NCBI GenBank assembly: GCA_016124375.1
Contig: WGNV01000005.1
Span: 1 to 64,000 of the forward strand
Direction of reading: 5' to 3'
Source: Tepidisphaera sp.
GTDB taxonomy: Bacteria > Planctomycetota > Phycisphaerae > Phycisphaerales > UBA1924
DNA: 64,000 bases
Shown here one piece after another: positions 1 to 6,970 of this stretch (position 1 is the stretch's first letter; each line of letters begins with the position of its first letter). Both the position numbers and the translations under genes were made by a program. The notes under the pieces were generated by a model. That model searched no databases and was not told the origin of the DNA. It worked only from the letters and a program-made list of their open reading frames with translations.

Positions 1-177
1 GGAAGTGGCGTTTTTGGGGTGGTTTTGAGGGTTTTGGAGCGGAGAAGATTTTTTTGGATTTTGGGGTGGGGGTGGGTTTTGAGGGCGTGATTTGCGCGCG
101 CGGAATCGGTCAGTGCGCGTTCGGAGAGGTGATGAGAAGAAGGCATCGGGGCATGGTGCATCGGGGCATCGAGGCGC

Positions 178-331
178 GGACAGGCGGGACGCCTGTCCCA
201 CCGGCAGCCGTGGAAGCGAAGACCGGCGGGGACCGCCGGGCCACCCAGGAGAAGAGCACCGCTCTGGAGAGCGGTGCCACCAAGAGGCAAGAGAAGCCGC
301 CGCTCTCGGAGAGAGGGGTCACCCGGGAGGG
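178..331. repeat. Composite palindromic repeat, order A-B-C
   Basis: This is the main content of the gene-free first 369 bases. Hairpin A (178-202) is built on acaggcgggacgcctgt and is followed by cccacc. A second GC-rich hairpin follows at about 213-235. Hairpin B (254-287) is built on caccgctctggagagcggtg and is followed by ccaccaagagg. Hairpin C (about 300-331) is a gctctcggagagaggg-type stem followed by tcaccc. Each stem has a different sequence but ends in a C-C-A-C-C-like flank. The same three hairpins recur in the same order at 49782-49890 and, with a degenerate C, at 50850-50950. Function is unknown. Confidence 0.75.
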
Positions 332-343
332 GCCGAAACACGC

Positions 344-371
344 TTGACACGCGTCGTACACTTGTGGATAT
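344..371 (+). promoter_or_regulatory. Candidate sigma-70 promoter at the mutase start
   Basis: A perfect TTGACA is at 344-349, and a GGATAT-like -10 lies 16 bases later at 366-371. The -10 overlaps the ATG used for the mutase. If the promoter is real, the transcript is leaderless or translation starts a little downstream, for example at the GTG at 394. Only the -35 match is strong. Confidence 0.35.
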
Positions 372-2208
372 GTCGACGACACCACGAGCCGTTGTGAGTC
401 CTTCTGTGCCGCAGGTCGATCCGCATGCGGTGACGATTTCGGGATTGGTGCTGGACCCTTCGTATGGGCTGCCGACGGATGCGCCGGGGACGCCGGTGTA
501 TGCGTTGCCGGATTCGCTGCGGGAACTGGGGCGGGACTTGCCGCCCCCGGGGCATTATCCGTTTACGCGCGGGTTGTTCAAGGACGGCTATCGCACGCGG
601 CTGTGGACGATGCGGCAGTTTGCGGGGTTCGGCTCGGCGGATGACACCAACCAGCGGTTCAAGTATCTGTTGAGCGCGGCGAAGGGGACGAAGGCGAACA
701 CTGGGCTCTCGACGGCGTTTGATCTGCCGACGCTGATGGGGCGGGACAGCGATGACCCGTTGTGCGTGGGCGAGGTGGGCAAGTGCGGCGTGGCGATCTC
801 GACGATCGAGGACATGCACCGGCTGTACGACGGGATACCGATCGACCAGGTGACGGTGAGCCAGACGATCAATGGGCCGGCGGCGGTGATCTGGGCGATG
901 TATCTGGCGCATGCGCTGGAGCGGGGAATCTCGTGGGACACGCTGGGCGGGACGCTGCAGAATGATATTTTGAAAGAGTTTCATTCGCAGAACGAGTTTA
1001 TTTATCCGCCCGAGCCGAGTGTTAAGTTGGTGGTGGATACGATCGAGTTTCAGAGCCGCTGCGTGCCGAAGTGGAACAGCGTGAGCATTTCCGGGTATCA
1101 CATTCGTGAGGCGGGGAGCACCGGGCCCCAGGAGCTGGCGTTTACGCTGCGGGACGGGATGGAGTATGTGGAGGCGTGCCTTGAGCGGGGGATGGATATT
1201 GATTCGTTCGCGCCGCGGCTGAGTTTTTTCTTTAATGCTCACAATGAGTTTTTCGAAGAGATCTGCAAGTTGCGGGCGGCGCGGCGGATCTGGGCTCGGG
1301 TGATGAAGGAGCGGTACGGGGCGGCGAGCGAGCGGTCGTGGTTTATGAAGACGCACGTGCAGACGGCGGGGTGCTCGCTGACGGAGCAGCAGCCGCTAAA
1401 CAACATTGTGCGGGTGGCATATCAGGCGATGGCCGCGGTTTTGGGCGGGTGCCAGAGTTTGCACACCGACAGCATGGATGAGACGCTGGGGCTGCCGACG
1501 GAGCAGGCGGTGACGGTGGCGCTGCGGACGCAGCAGATTTTGGCGCACGAAACCGGCGTGACGCGGGTGACGGACCCGTTGGGCGGGTCGTGGTTTATTG
1601 AAACGCTGACGGACACGATGGAACGCGAGGCGCTGAAGCTGATCGATGAGATCGATCGGATGGGGACGTACACGGATTGGCGGGCGAGCGGGGGGCGGGC
1701 GGCGAATGCCGCGGCGTTGCACGAGCACCCGGCGTATGAGAAGCGGCGGACGTTTGGGCGCGGGGTGGTGGCTGGTATTAACAGAGGTTACTTCCGGCGG
1801 GCCATCGCCGAGGCTTCGTATCGGTTCAGCGAAGAGTGCGAGGCGGGGGATCGGCTGATCGTGGGCGTGAATGCGTACGCGGATGCGGGCGAATCGCGGC
1901 CGATTGAGATTCTGACGATTCCGCACGAAGTCGAGGTGCAGCAGAACGCGCGGCTGGCGGCGTTCAAGAAGGCACGCGATGCGGGGAAGGTGGCCAGGGC
2001 GCTGGAGAACATCCGGGCGGCGGCGCAGGGGAAGGCGTATGCGTTGTTGAATCCGCTGCCCGGGGCGGCGGGGCAGAAGGGGAGCATGCACGCGACGAAC
2101 GTGATGCCGGCGCTGGTGGATGGGGCGCTGAGCAAGTGCACGCTTGGGGAGATGGTGCAGGCGATGGCGGATGTGTATGGGCGGTATAGCGGTGGGCCGG
2201 AGTGGTAG
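370..2208 (+). CDS. Acyl-CoA mutase large chain, isobutyryl-CoA mutase-like
   Basis: This is a coenzyme-B12 acyl-CoA mutase catalytic chain of 612 aa. It has the TIM-barrel and linker but no C-terminal B12-binding domain. Recognisable stretches are FDLPTLMGRDSDDP (117-130), QNDILKEF (197-204), SGYHIREAG (241-249) and TDPLGGSW. His244 matches the substrate-contacting histidine of the family. The two residues that separate methylmalonyl- from isobutyryl-CoA mutase appear as Phe84 (in RQFAGF) and Gln207, where methylmalonyl-CoA mutase has Tyr and Arg. By established knowledge this Phe/Gln pair is the isobutyryl-CoA mutase signature, so interconversion of isobutyryl- and n-butyryl-CoA is the better prediction. 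Its B12/GTPase partner is at 3973-5136. The ATG at 370 was chosen because homology begins shortly after it. Confidence 0.88.
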   Translation: MSTTPRAVVSPSVPQVDPHAVTISGLVLDPSYGLPTDAPGTPVYALPDSLRELGRDLPPPGHYPFTRGLFKDGYRTRLWTMRQFAGFGSADDTNQRFKYLLSAAKGTKANTGLSTAFDLPTLMGRDSDDPLCVGEVGKCGVAISTIEDMHRLYDGIPIDQVTVSQTINGPAAVIWAMYLAHALERGISWDTLGGTLQNDILKEFHSQNEFIYPPEPSVKLVVDTIEFQSRCVPKWNSVSISGYHIREAGSTGPQELAFTLRDGMEYVEACLERGMDIDSFAPRLSFFFNAHNEFFEEICKLRAARRIWARVMKERYGAASERSWFMKTHVQTAGCSLTEQQPLNNIVRVAYQAMAAVLGGCQSLHTDSMDETLGLPTEQAVTVALRTQQILAHETGVTRVTDPLGGSWFIETLTDTMEREALKLIDEIDRMGTYTDWRASGGRAANAAALHEHPAYEKRRTFGRGVVAGINRGYFRRAIAEASYRFSEECEAGDRLIVGVNAYADAGESRPIEILTIPHEVEVQQNARLAAFKKARDAGKVARALENIRAAAQGKAYALLNPLPGAAGQKGSMHATNVMPALVDGALSKCTLGEMVQAMADVYGRYSGGPEW

Positions 2209-2220
2209 GCAGGGACACTA

Positions 2221-2247
2221 CGAGCCCGAAGCGCGAGCGAGGGTCTC
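2221..2247 (-). repeat. REP-like element, left flank of RAYT gene
   Basis: This copy reads cgagcccgaagcgcgagcga on the + strand. Its reverse complement matches the element present twice downstream (2816-2842 and 2884-2909) with one mismatch. The RAYT gene therefore lies between inverted copies of the same short, imperfectly self-complementary sequence. That is the layout expected of a REP element and its dedicated transposase. Confidence 0.7.
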
Positions 2248-2288
2248 TTTTGTAGCCGTATTGCAATGGCTTTGAGAAATCCGAACTC

Positions 2289-2765
2289 ATGCCGCCGTCG
2301 ATGGCTTATTTTCTCACCTGGACGACTCATGGAACGTGGCTCCATGGCGATGAGCGGGGGTCGGTTGATCGTCATAACCGGGGCGTTGGCACTCCGACGG
2401 CACTGCCCGAGGCGGAGCGTGCGCGGCTGGAGCGAGATCGGGCGGCGGGCCCTGCAGTGTTACTGAGCGACGAGGCGAGAGCGATCGTCGAGCGGGTGAT
2501 ATGCCGTCATTGCGAGATCCGCGGGTGGAGTTTGGCGGCGTGCAATGTGCGAACCAATCACGTGCATGTGGTGGTTGGGCAGTGCGGCGAGTATCTGCCT
2601 GAAGAGGTGATGTCGCAGTTCAAGGCGTGGAGCACGCGGCGGTTGCGGGAGGCGGGGTTGGCTGGCGCGGATGCGAGGGTTTGGACGGAGCATGGGTCGA
2701 CGCGGTGGATTAATGATGAGGAGTCGTTGGGGCGGGCGGTGGATTGTGTTTTGAATCGGCAGTGA
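2289..2765 (+). CDS. REP-associated tyrosine transposase (RAYT), likely impaired
   Basis: This 158-aa member of the Y1/HUH single-strand transposase superfamily contains the His-hydrophobic-His motif in NHVHVVV, which binds the catalytic metal. The N-terminus (MAYFLTWTTHGTWLHGDERG) is typical of the planctomycete-type RAYT group. Family members end in a helix of the form Y-V-x-x-x-Q, where Tyr is the DNA-attacking nucleophile. Here the last residues read DCVLNRQ, with Cys (tgt) where Tyr (tat) is expected. One G/A change would account for this. The gene is flanked by REP-like elements on both sides. It may be inactive or a domesticated DNA-binding protein. A second in-frame ATG at 2301 is an equally good start. 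Confidence 0.75.
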   Translation: MPPSMAYFLTWTTHGTWLHGDERGSVDRHNRGVGTPTALPEAERARLERDRAAGPAVLLSDEARAIVERVICRHCEIRGWSLAACNVRTNHVHVVVGQCGEYLPEEVMSQFKAWSTRRLREAGLAGADARVWTEHGSTRWINDEESLGRAVDCVLNRQ

Positions 2766-2802
2766 GGCGGGCGGGGCGGGTGTTCCGCGGAAGTTGTTTG
2801 AG

Positions 2803-2910
2803 TTTGGGAGTCGTGGAGACCCTCGCTTGCGCTTCGGGCTCGTGTGGGGCGCCGAAAGAACCATTTCAATTTGGGAGTCGTGGAGACCCTCGCTTGCGCT
2901 TCGGGCTCGT
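2803..2910 (+). repeat. Tandem pair of REP-like elements, right flank of RAYT
   Basis: Two near-identical 41-base copies lie at 2803-2843 and 2870-2910 with a period of 67 bases. Each begins tttgggagtcgtggagaccc and ends in gcttcgggctcgt. The second copy runs almost to the stop codon of the minus-strand transporter gene. Together with the inverted copy at 2221-2247 they bracket the RAYT gene. Confidence 0.85.
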
Positions 2911-2918
2911 AGGGGCGT

Positions 2919-3692
2919 CTATTCGTCCTTGAGGGAGAAGGGGGTGAAGTTGGTGTTTCGGTCGAAGAAGTCGACGCCTTCGGCGCGTTTGAGGAAGTTG
3001 CAGATAGCGTAGGTGAGGGGGGTCATGAGGACTTCGACGGCGACTTTGAAGAGCCAGTTGAAGATGGAGACCTTGATGAGGGTGGAGGGTTCCCAGATGC
3101 TGGCGAAGGCGATGGGGTAGAAGAGCATGCTGTCGATGCCTTGGCCGACGAAGGTGGAGCCGACGGTGCGGGTCCAGAGGTGCTTGCCGCCGGTCAGAAT
3201 TTTCATTTTGGCCATGACGAAGGAGTTGGCGAAGTCGCCGACCCAGAAGGCGATGATGGAGGCGATGACGATGCGGCCGGTGTTGCCGAAGACGACGTCG
3301 AGGGCGGGGACGATGGTTTTGTTGTATTCCTCGCCCGGGTTGGCGGGGAGGTGGCGGACGACCCAGGACATGATGGTGGCGAAGATCATGGCGCCGAAGC
3401 CGGCCCAGATGACGCGGCGGGAGCGGGCGTAGCCATAGACCTCGGTGAGGCAGTCGCCGAAGATGTAGGAGATGGGGAAGAAGATGTTGCCGGCGCCGAA
3501 GACCAGGAGCGAGGTGAAGGCGAAGCCGTGGTCTTTGGTGTAGTCGGGGACGATGTTGACGCCGAGGTTGAGGACGCAGGATTTGCCGGGGCCGATGAGG
3601 TTGGAGCAGAGCAGGACGGTGACGAAGGCGCCCAGGAGGAGGTCGTAGTACTTGTAGGAATGGTGGAGTTCGGCGGGGTGTTTGTCGGGCAC
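2919..3692 (-). CDS. Queuosine precursor transporter (YhhQ/VUT family)
   Basis: This 257-aa integral inner-membrane protein has about six hydrophobic segments and the family's characteristic stretches: SNLIGPGKS, FGDCLTEVYGYARSRRVIW, the FWVGDFANSF region and GQGIDSMLFYPIAF. Members (YhhQ, formerly DUF165) import 7-deazaguanine precursors of the tRNA base queuosine. It is encoded opposite to and between the two mutase genes, with no obvious functional link to them. No other queuosine gene is in the window. The ATG start gives a short polar N-terminus before the first helix. Confidence 0.88.
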   Translation of the reverse strand: MPDKHPAELHHSYKYYDLLLGAFVTVLLCSNLIGPGKSCVLNLGVNIVPDYTKDHGFAFTSLLVFGAGNIFFPISYIFGDCLTEVYGYARSRRVIWAGFGAMIFATIMSWVVRHLPANPGEEYNKTIVPALDVVFGNTGRIVIASIIAFWVGDFANSFVMAKMKILTGGKHLWTRTVGSTFVGQGIDSMLFYPIAFASIWEPSTLIKVSIFNWLFKVAVEVLMTPLTYAICNFLKRAEGVDFFDRNTNFTPFSLKDE

Positions 3693-3734
3693 GGGTGGGT
3701 CTCTTGTGTGAGGGGTGAGGGGGTGAGGCCCTCC

Positions 3735-3823
3735 CTGACGGTCGGGCTACTGACGGACAGGGTGATCCTGACGGTCGGACTACTGATAGGCAGGGCGATC
3801 CTGACGGTCGGGCTACTGACGGA
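3735..3823. repeat. 33-base direct repeat, three copies
   Basis: A unit beginning ctgacggtcgggctactgac starts at 3735, 3768 and 3801, giving a regular 33-base period with a few differences. The intervening sequence resembles agggygatc. A diverged single copy is at 47081-47104, so the unit is dispersed. There is no distinct spacer and no cas gene, so this is not a CRISPR. Confidence 0.8.
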
Positions 3824-3972
3824 GTGTGAGCGGAAAGGCAGTCTATCGCAACGGCTTGATGCCTCGTAAACTTGTCGAGCCGGGGCGGCGTTGCCGTCCG
3901 GAGTGTGTTTCGGGTTGGCGGCGGGGTCGGATGCTTCCGGCCTTGCAGCGATCCATCTACGACGGAGCCAGG

Positions 3973-5136
3973 ATGACGCAGGCCCTCAACGTTGCGACGA
4001 CCGAGTTTGAGAAGAAAGACCGCTGCGCCGATCTGCCCCACCGCCCGCGGGTGTTGCTGGGGAAGATGGGGCTGGACGGGCATGACCGGGGGGTGAAGGT
4101 GATCGCCCGGGCGCTGCGGGATTCGGGCGTGCACGTGATTTATTCGGGGCTGTGGCAGACGCCGCGATCGCTGGCGATCAGCGCGAGGGATGAGGATTGC
4201 GACGTGGTGTGCGCGTCGATGATGTCGAACAGTCACCTGGTGCTGGGGCCGAAGCTGGTGGCGGATTTGGCGGCACTGGGGCGGGCGGACTTGCCGGTGT
4301 ACATGGGGGGGATCCTGCCGCAGGAGGACATTCCGAAGTTGATCGAGGGGGGCATCAAGCGGTGCTTTACGACGGGCGTGGGGCTGTTGGACATCGTGAA
4401 CGCGGTGCGGGAGGCGGCGGGGAAACGGGTGGAGAAGTTGCCGCGGGCGACGGCGGGGTCGCAGCTTGCGCGGGATATCTCGCTGGTGCACGACGGCAAG
4501 GCGGTGCGCGGGGATGCGAAGCGGCGGCGGCCGGCGCGGGTGGTCGGCATCACGGGCTCGCCCGGGGCGGGCAAGAGCACGCTGGTGGCACAGATGGTCG
4601 GTGAGTTCACGCGGCGGGCCAAGGCGGGCGAGGCGGGGTACCGCGGGCGGGTGGGTGTTGTCGCGTTTGACCCGATGAGCCCGATCACCGGCGGGGCGCT
4701 CTTGGGCGACCGGCTGCGGGTGGATTTCAATAACTTGGATGAGGCGGCGTACTACCGGAGCCTGGCAATCGCCGGGGAGGATTATCGGAGTCTGCCGGAG
4801 GTGATTGAGCTCATCGGCGGGGCGTTTGAGGGTGCGGAGGCGATTGATTTGCTGTTTGTTGAGACGGTGGGCGCGGGGCAGAACGAGACGCGGATCCGGA
4901 GCTTTGTGGACAAGACGGCGGTGGTGCTGACGCCCGGCATGGGCGATGCGGTGCAGATGGACAAGGCGGGGATTCTGGAGATCGCGGATATTTTCGTGTG
5001 CAACAAGGCGGATCACCCCGGCGAGCACGAGCTGATGCGCGACCTGCGGGATGTGGCGGGTCGGCGGCCGATTCAGGAGACGGTGGCGACGCGGAACCAG
5101 GGGATTCCGGAGTTGCTGGCGGCGCTGATGGGCTGA
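3973..5136 (+). CDS. B12-binding domain fused to MeaB-type GTPase chaperone
   Basis: This 387-aa protein has two domains. Residues about 24-150 form the mutase B12-binding domain, with DGHDRG placing the cobalt-coordinating His at 37. Residues about 187-387 form a MeaB/ArgK-type G domain with Walker A GSPGAGKST (195-203), VETVGAGQNE near 297-306 and NKAD at 344-347. The C-terminal dimerisation region of free-standing MeaB appears shortened. In IcmF, B12 domain, GTPase and mutase are one chain in that order. Here the catalytic chain is separate (370-2208), so this looks like a split IcmF. The likely role is to bind cobalamin for the mutase and couple GTP hydrolysis to cofactor loading and repair. 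The ATG at 3973 was chosen because upstream in-frame sequence looks non-coding. Confidence 0.87.
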   Translation: MTQALNVATTEFEKKDRCADLPHRPRVLLGKMGLDGHDRGVKVIARALRDSGVHVIYSGLWQTPRSLAISARDEDCDVVCASMMSNSHLVLGPKLVADLAALGRADLPVYMGGILPQEDIPKLIEGGIKRCFTTGVGLLDIVNAVREAAGKRVEKLPRATAGSQLARDISLVHDGKAVRGDAKRRRPARVVGITGSPGAGKSTLVAQMVGEFTRRAKAGEAGYRGRVGVVAFDPMSPITGGALLGDRLRVDFNNLDEAAYYRSLAIAGEDYRSLPEVIELIGGAFEGAEAIDLLFVETVGAGQNETRIRSFVDKTAVVLTPGMGDAVQMDKAGILEIADIFVCNKADHPGEHELMRDLRDVAGRRPIQETVATRNQGIPELLAALMG

Positions 5137-5180
5137 GGGGCTGAGGGGGTGATGGCCGGAAAGAAGTGAAGGATCGGAAG

Positions 5181-5220
5181 GACACAGGCGGGACGCCTGT
5201 GCCACGAGATTGGGAAGGTG
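5181..5220. repeat. Dispersed palindrome A with conserved tail
   Basis: The sequence acacaggcgggacgcctgtg forms a stem and is followed by ccacgagattgggaaggtg. Almost the same element, including the tail, occurs at 49782-49820, 50850-50890 and 60271-60310. Here it lies between the mutase GTPase gene and scpB. Confidence 0.8.
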
Positions 5221-5283
5221 GGGAAGAGGGGCGGGGTGCTGTCGGGCGATGGCGGCACGCTTGTGCGAGGGGCTGGAACTAGG

Positions 5284-5988
5284 ATGCGGAACATGACTGA
5301 GACTGCCCCCACCCCCACCCCCACTGCTGTTGTGGCTGATGCCGAGATCGCGGCCCTTGCGAGCAAGGCGGAGGCGTTGCTGTTCAGCATTGATCGGCCG
5401 CTGCCGCCGGTGCGGCTGGCGGAGGCGCTGGGGTTGGTGCCTCGGGAAGAGGCGGCGGCGGCGCCGGCGGGCGAGGGCACGGCGAGCGAAGAGGCGGCGC
5501 CGGTGCCCGTCGTCAAGAAGGGTTCGACCAAGGCGAAGTTTGACGCGGCGGCCCGCGAAGCGGCGCTGGCGCGGCTGGCGGGAGCCATCGAGGGATTGAA
5601 CGCGGAGTATGAGCGGACGGGGCGGACGTTTCGGATCGAGTTGTTGGCCGGCGGGTATCGGGTGATGACCCTGCCCCAGTTCGCGCAGGTGATCGCGGAT
5701 TTTCATCGGGCGCGGCTGGCGGCCAAGCTGTCGAGGCCGGCGATCGAGACGCTGGCGATCATCGCCTACAAGCAGCCGATCACGCGGGCGCAGCTCGAGT
5801 CGATCCGCGGGGTGTCGTGCGGCGAGGTGCTGCGGGCGCTGATCGAGCGGAAGCTGGTGGCGATCAAGGGGCGGGCGGAGGAGCTGGGGCGGCCGCTGCT
5901 CTACGCGACGCACCCAAAGTTCCTCGAGCACTTCGGGCTGGCGAGCATCAGGGATTTGCCGACGCTGGCGGAGCTGAAGCCGGCGTGA
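5284..5988 (+). CDS. scpB: Segregation and condensation protein B
   Basis: ScpB is the kleisin-associated subunit of the SMC-ScpA complex that compacts chromosomes. The protein is 234 aa. Two winged-helix domains are recognisable. The strongest match is in the second half: LSRPAIETLAIIAYKQPITR, then SIRGVSCGEVLRALIE, and GRPLLYATHPKFLEHFGL near the C-terminus. An Ala/Pro/Lys-rich insert of about 40 residues splits the first winged helix (roughly 45-85) and is longer than usual. scpA is not adjacent. ATGs at 5284 and 5293 are both possible starts, and neither has a clear ribosome site. Confidence 0.9.
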   Translation: MRNMTETAPTPTPTAVVADAEIAALASKAEALLFSIDRPLPPVRLAEALGLVPREEAAAAPAGEGTASEEAAPVPVVKKGSTKAKFDAAAREAALARLAGAIEGLNAEYERTGRTFRIELLAGGYRVMTLPQFAQVIADFHRARLAAKLSRPAIETLAIIAYKQPITRAQLESIRGVSCGEVLRALIERKLVAIKGRAEELGRPLLYATHPKFLEHFGLASIRDLPTLAELKPA

Positions 5989-6011
5989 GCGCGGCCCAGG
6001 CCGGCGCGGCA

Positions 6012-6368
6012 CTACGCGACCGGCACCTGGATCAGCGCTTTGGTGCCCTTGACGTGCTTGAGGCTCCAGGCGGCCATGGCCTCAAGGACGGGGTAGAGGG
6101 CGCGGCCTTTTTCGGTGAGGGAGTATTCGGAGCTGCCGGCGCGGGCGGCGGACTTGCGGGCGGTCACGACGCCTTGCTCTTCGAGCATTTTGAGGCGCTG
6201 GGCGAGGATGTTGGTGGCGATGCGTTCGGGGGAGGCGGCGAACTGGTGGTAGTGGGTCTTGCCCGCGAAGAGATCGCGGACGACGACCAGCGTCCAGCGG
6301 TCGCCCATGATGTCGAGCGCGCAGGCGATGGGGCAGGGGGAGCGTCGCGCTTTTTGAGTGCGGCTCAC
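6012..6368 (-). CDS. HxlR-family transcriptional regulator
   Basis: This is a 118-aa winged-helix regulator. The family core is visible: CPIACALDIMGDRWTLVVV, FAASPERIATNILAQRLKML and EYSLTEKGRALYPVLEAMAAW. HxlR proteins bind dyad DNA as dimers and often control their own operon. The GTG start at 6368 overlaps the TGA of the upstream lipoprotein gene (GTGA), so the two are translationally coupled. The 27-base dyad at 6892-6918, between this operon and the divergent SDR gene, is its probable operator. The inducing signal is unknown. Confidence 0.88.
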   Translation of the reverse strand: MSRTQKARRSPCPIACALDIMGDRWTLVVVRDLFAGKTHYHQFAASPERIATNILAQRLKMLEEQGVVTARKSAARAGSSEYSLTEKGRALYPVLEAMAAWSLKHVKGTKALIQVPVA

Positions 6369-6877
6369 GCGGGCTCCTTGGTGTAATCGATGAAGGGGAC
6401 GTGTTCGAGGCGGCGATCGATTTCGTCCCAGGACGGGGGCGGATCGGCCGCGGGCCATTCGAAGCGGAGAAACTGGGCCCGCTTGACGGCGGCCAGCCCC
6501 TCGCGGATGGCTTGGCCGTGCGTGGAAGAGCGGACGAAGGCGTCGGTGGCGGCGTGGTCGCGCCACAGGGTCATGGTCCAGACTTCGTTGCCGAGCAGGC
6601 GCCCGCGGACGGAGTAGCCCAGGTATCCGGCGTTGGAGGGCAGCGAGGCGATCACCTTGTCGGTGTATCGGTCGAAGGCGTCGCGGCCGGCGGGGTCGAG
6701 CTGCGCGTGGGTGATCGCGACGACGACGGGGCCGGCCGCGGGCGGGGTGCCGTCGGTCGAGGCCCGAAAGGGCGTGGCGAGGCGGCAGCCCCCGGCAAAC
6801 CAGGCGCCGGCCAGGGCGACGCCGGCAAGGAGGCGGGCGATGGCGCGGCCTGCGAAGCCACGGTGGGAGTTTTCCAT
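6365..6877 (-). CDS. Exported or lipoprotein ABM-domain protein
   Basis: The 170-aa protein has an N-terminal hydrophobic helix ending in WFAGGC (Cys31), a weak lipobox suggesting a lipoprotein. The mature part resembles a dimeric alpha-beta barrel of the antibiotic-biosynthesis-monooxygenase type: a start like VVVAITHAQL, a central GYLGYSVRGR, and WTMTLWRDHAATDAFVRSS. Such domains are usually cytoplasmic, so an exported version is unusual. It is the first gene of a two-gene operon with the HxlR regulator, transcribed away from an SDR gene. No catalytic residue can be assigned and the substrate is unknown. Confidence 0.65.
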   Translation of the reverse strand: MENSHRGFAGRAIARLLAGVALAGAWFAGGCRLATPFRASTDGTPPAAGPVVVAITHAQLDPAGRDAFDRYTDKVIASLPSNAGYLGYSVRGRLLGNEVWTMTLWRDHAATDAFVRSSTHGQAIREGLAAVKRAQFLRFEWPAADPPPSWDEIDRRLEHVPFIDYTKEPA

Positions 6878-6891
6878 GCGGGCATTCTAGA

Positions 6892-6918
6892 CAATCGCTT
6901 GCATTTTGCAAGTGATTG
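6892..6918. promoter_or_regulatory. Dyad operator between HxlR operon and SDR gene
   Basis: The core cttgcattttgcaag is an inverted repeat of CTTGCA around TTT. It is extended outward by matching caatc and gattg arms, giving 27 bases with one mismatched pair. It sits 14 bases from the ATG of the lipoprotein-HxlR operon and about 50 bases before the GTG chosen for the divergent SDR. An HxlR dimer bound here could repress both directions. Assignment to HxlR is inferred from position. Confidence 0.65.
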
Positions 6919-6970
6919 CGATATGCTGGCGAGGCGTGGTGTTGGTCTTTGCTTCTTCTGGGGGTCGGCT

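Noticed and set aside
370..2208. Plain methylmalonyl-CoA mutase assignment
   Set aside because: The Phe84/Gln207 pair matches isobutyryl-CoA mutase instead of the Tyr/Arg expected for methylmalonyl-CoA.
3735..3823. CRISPR array
   Set aside because: There are three imperfect 33-base direct repeats without unique spacers of regular length, and no cas genes.
3693..3972. Cobalamin riboswitch before the B12-domain/GTPase gene
   Set aside because: I could not find a B12-box-like GCCACTG motif or the expected stems. The region is mostly the 33-base repeat.
2866..6012. A 1048-codon open frame on the minus strand
   Set aside because: It covers well-supported genes on both strands, encodes mostly Arg/Pro/His-rich sequence and has no recognisable domain. 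It is an effect of high GC.
6923..6970. Upstream ATG for the SDR gene at 6923
   Set aside because: It lies five bases after the dyad, has no ribosome site, and the extra residues do not resemble SDR N-termini. GTG at 6971 fits better.
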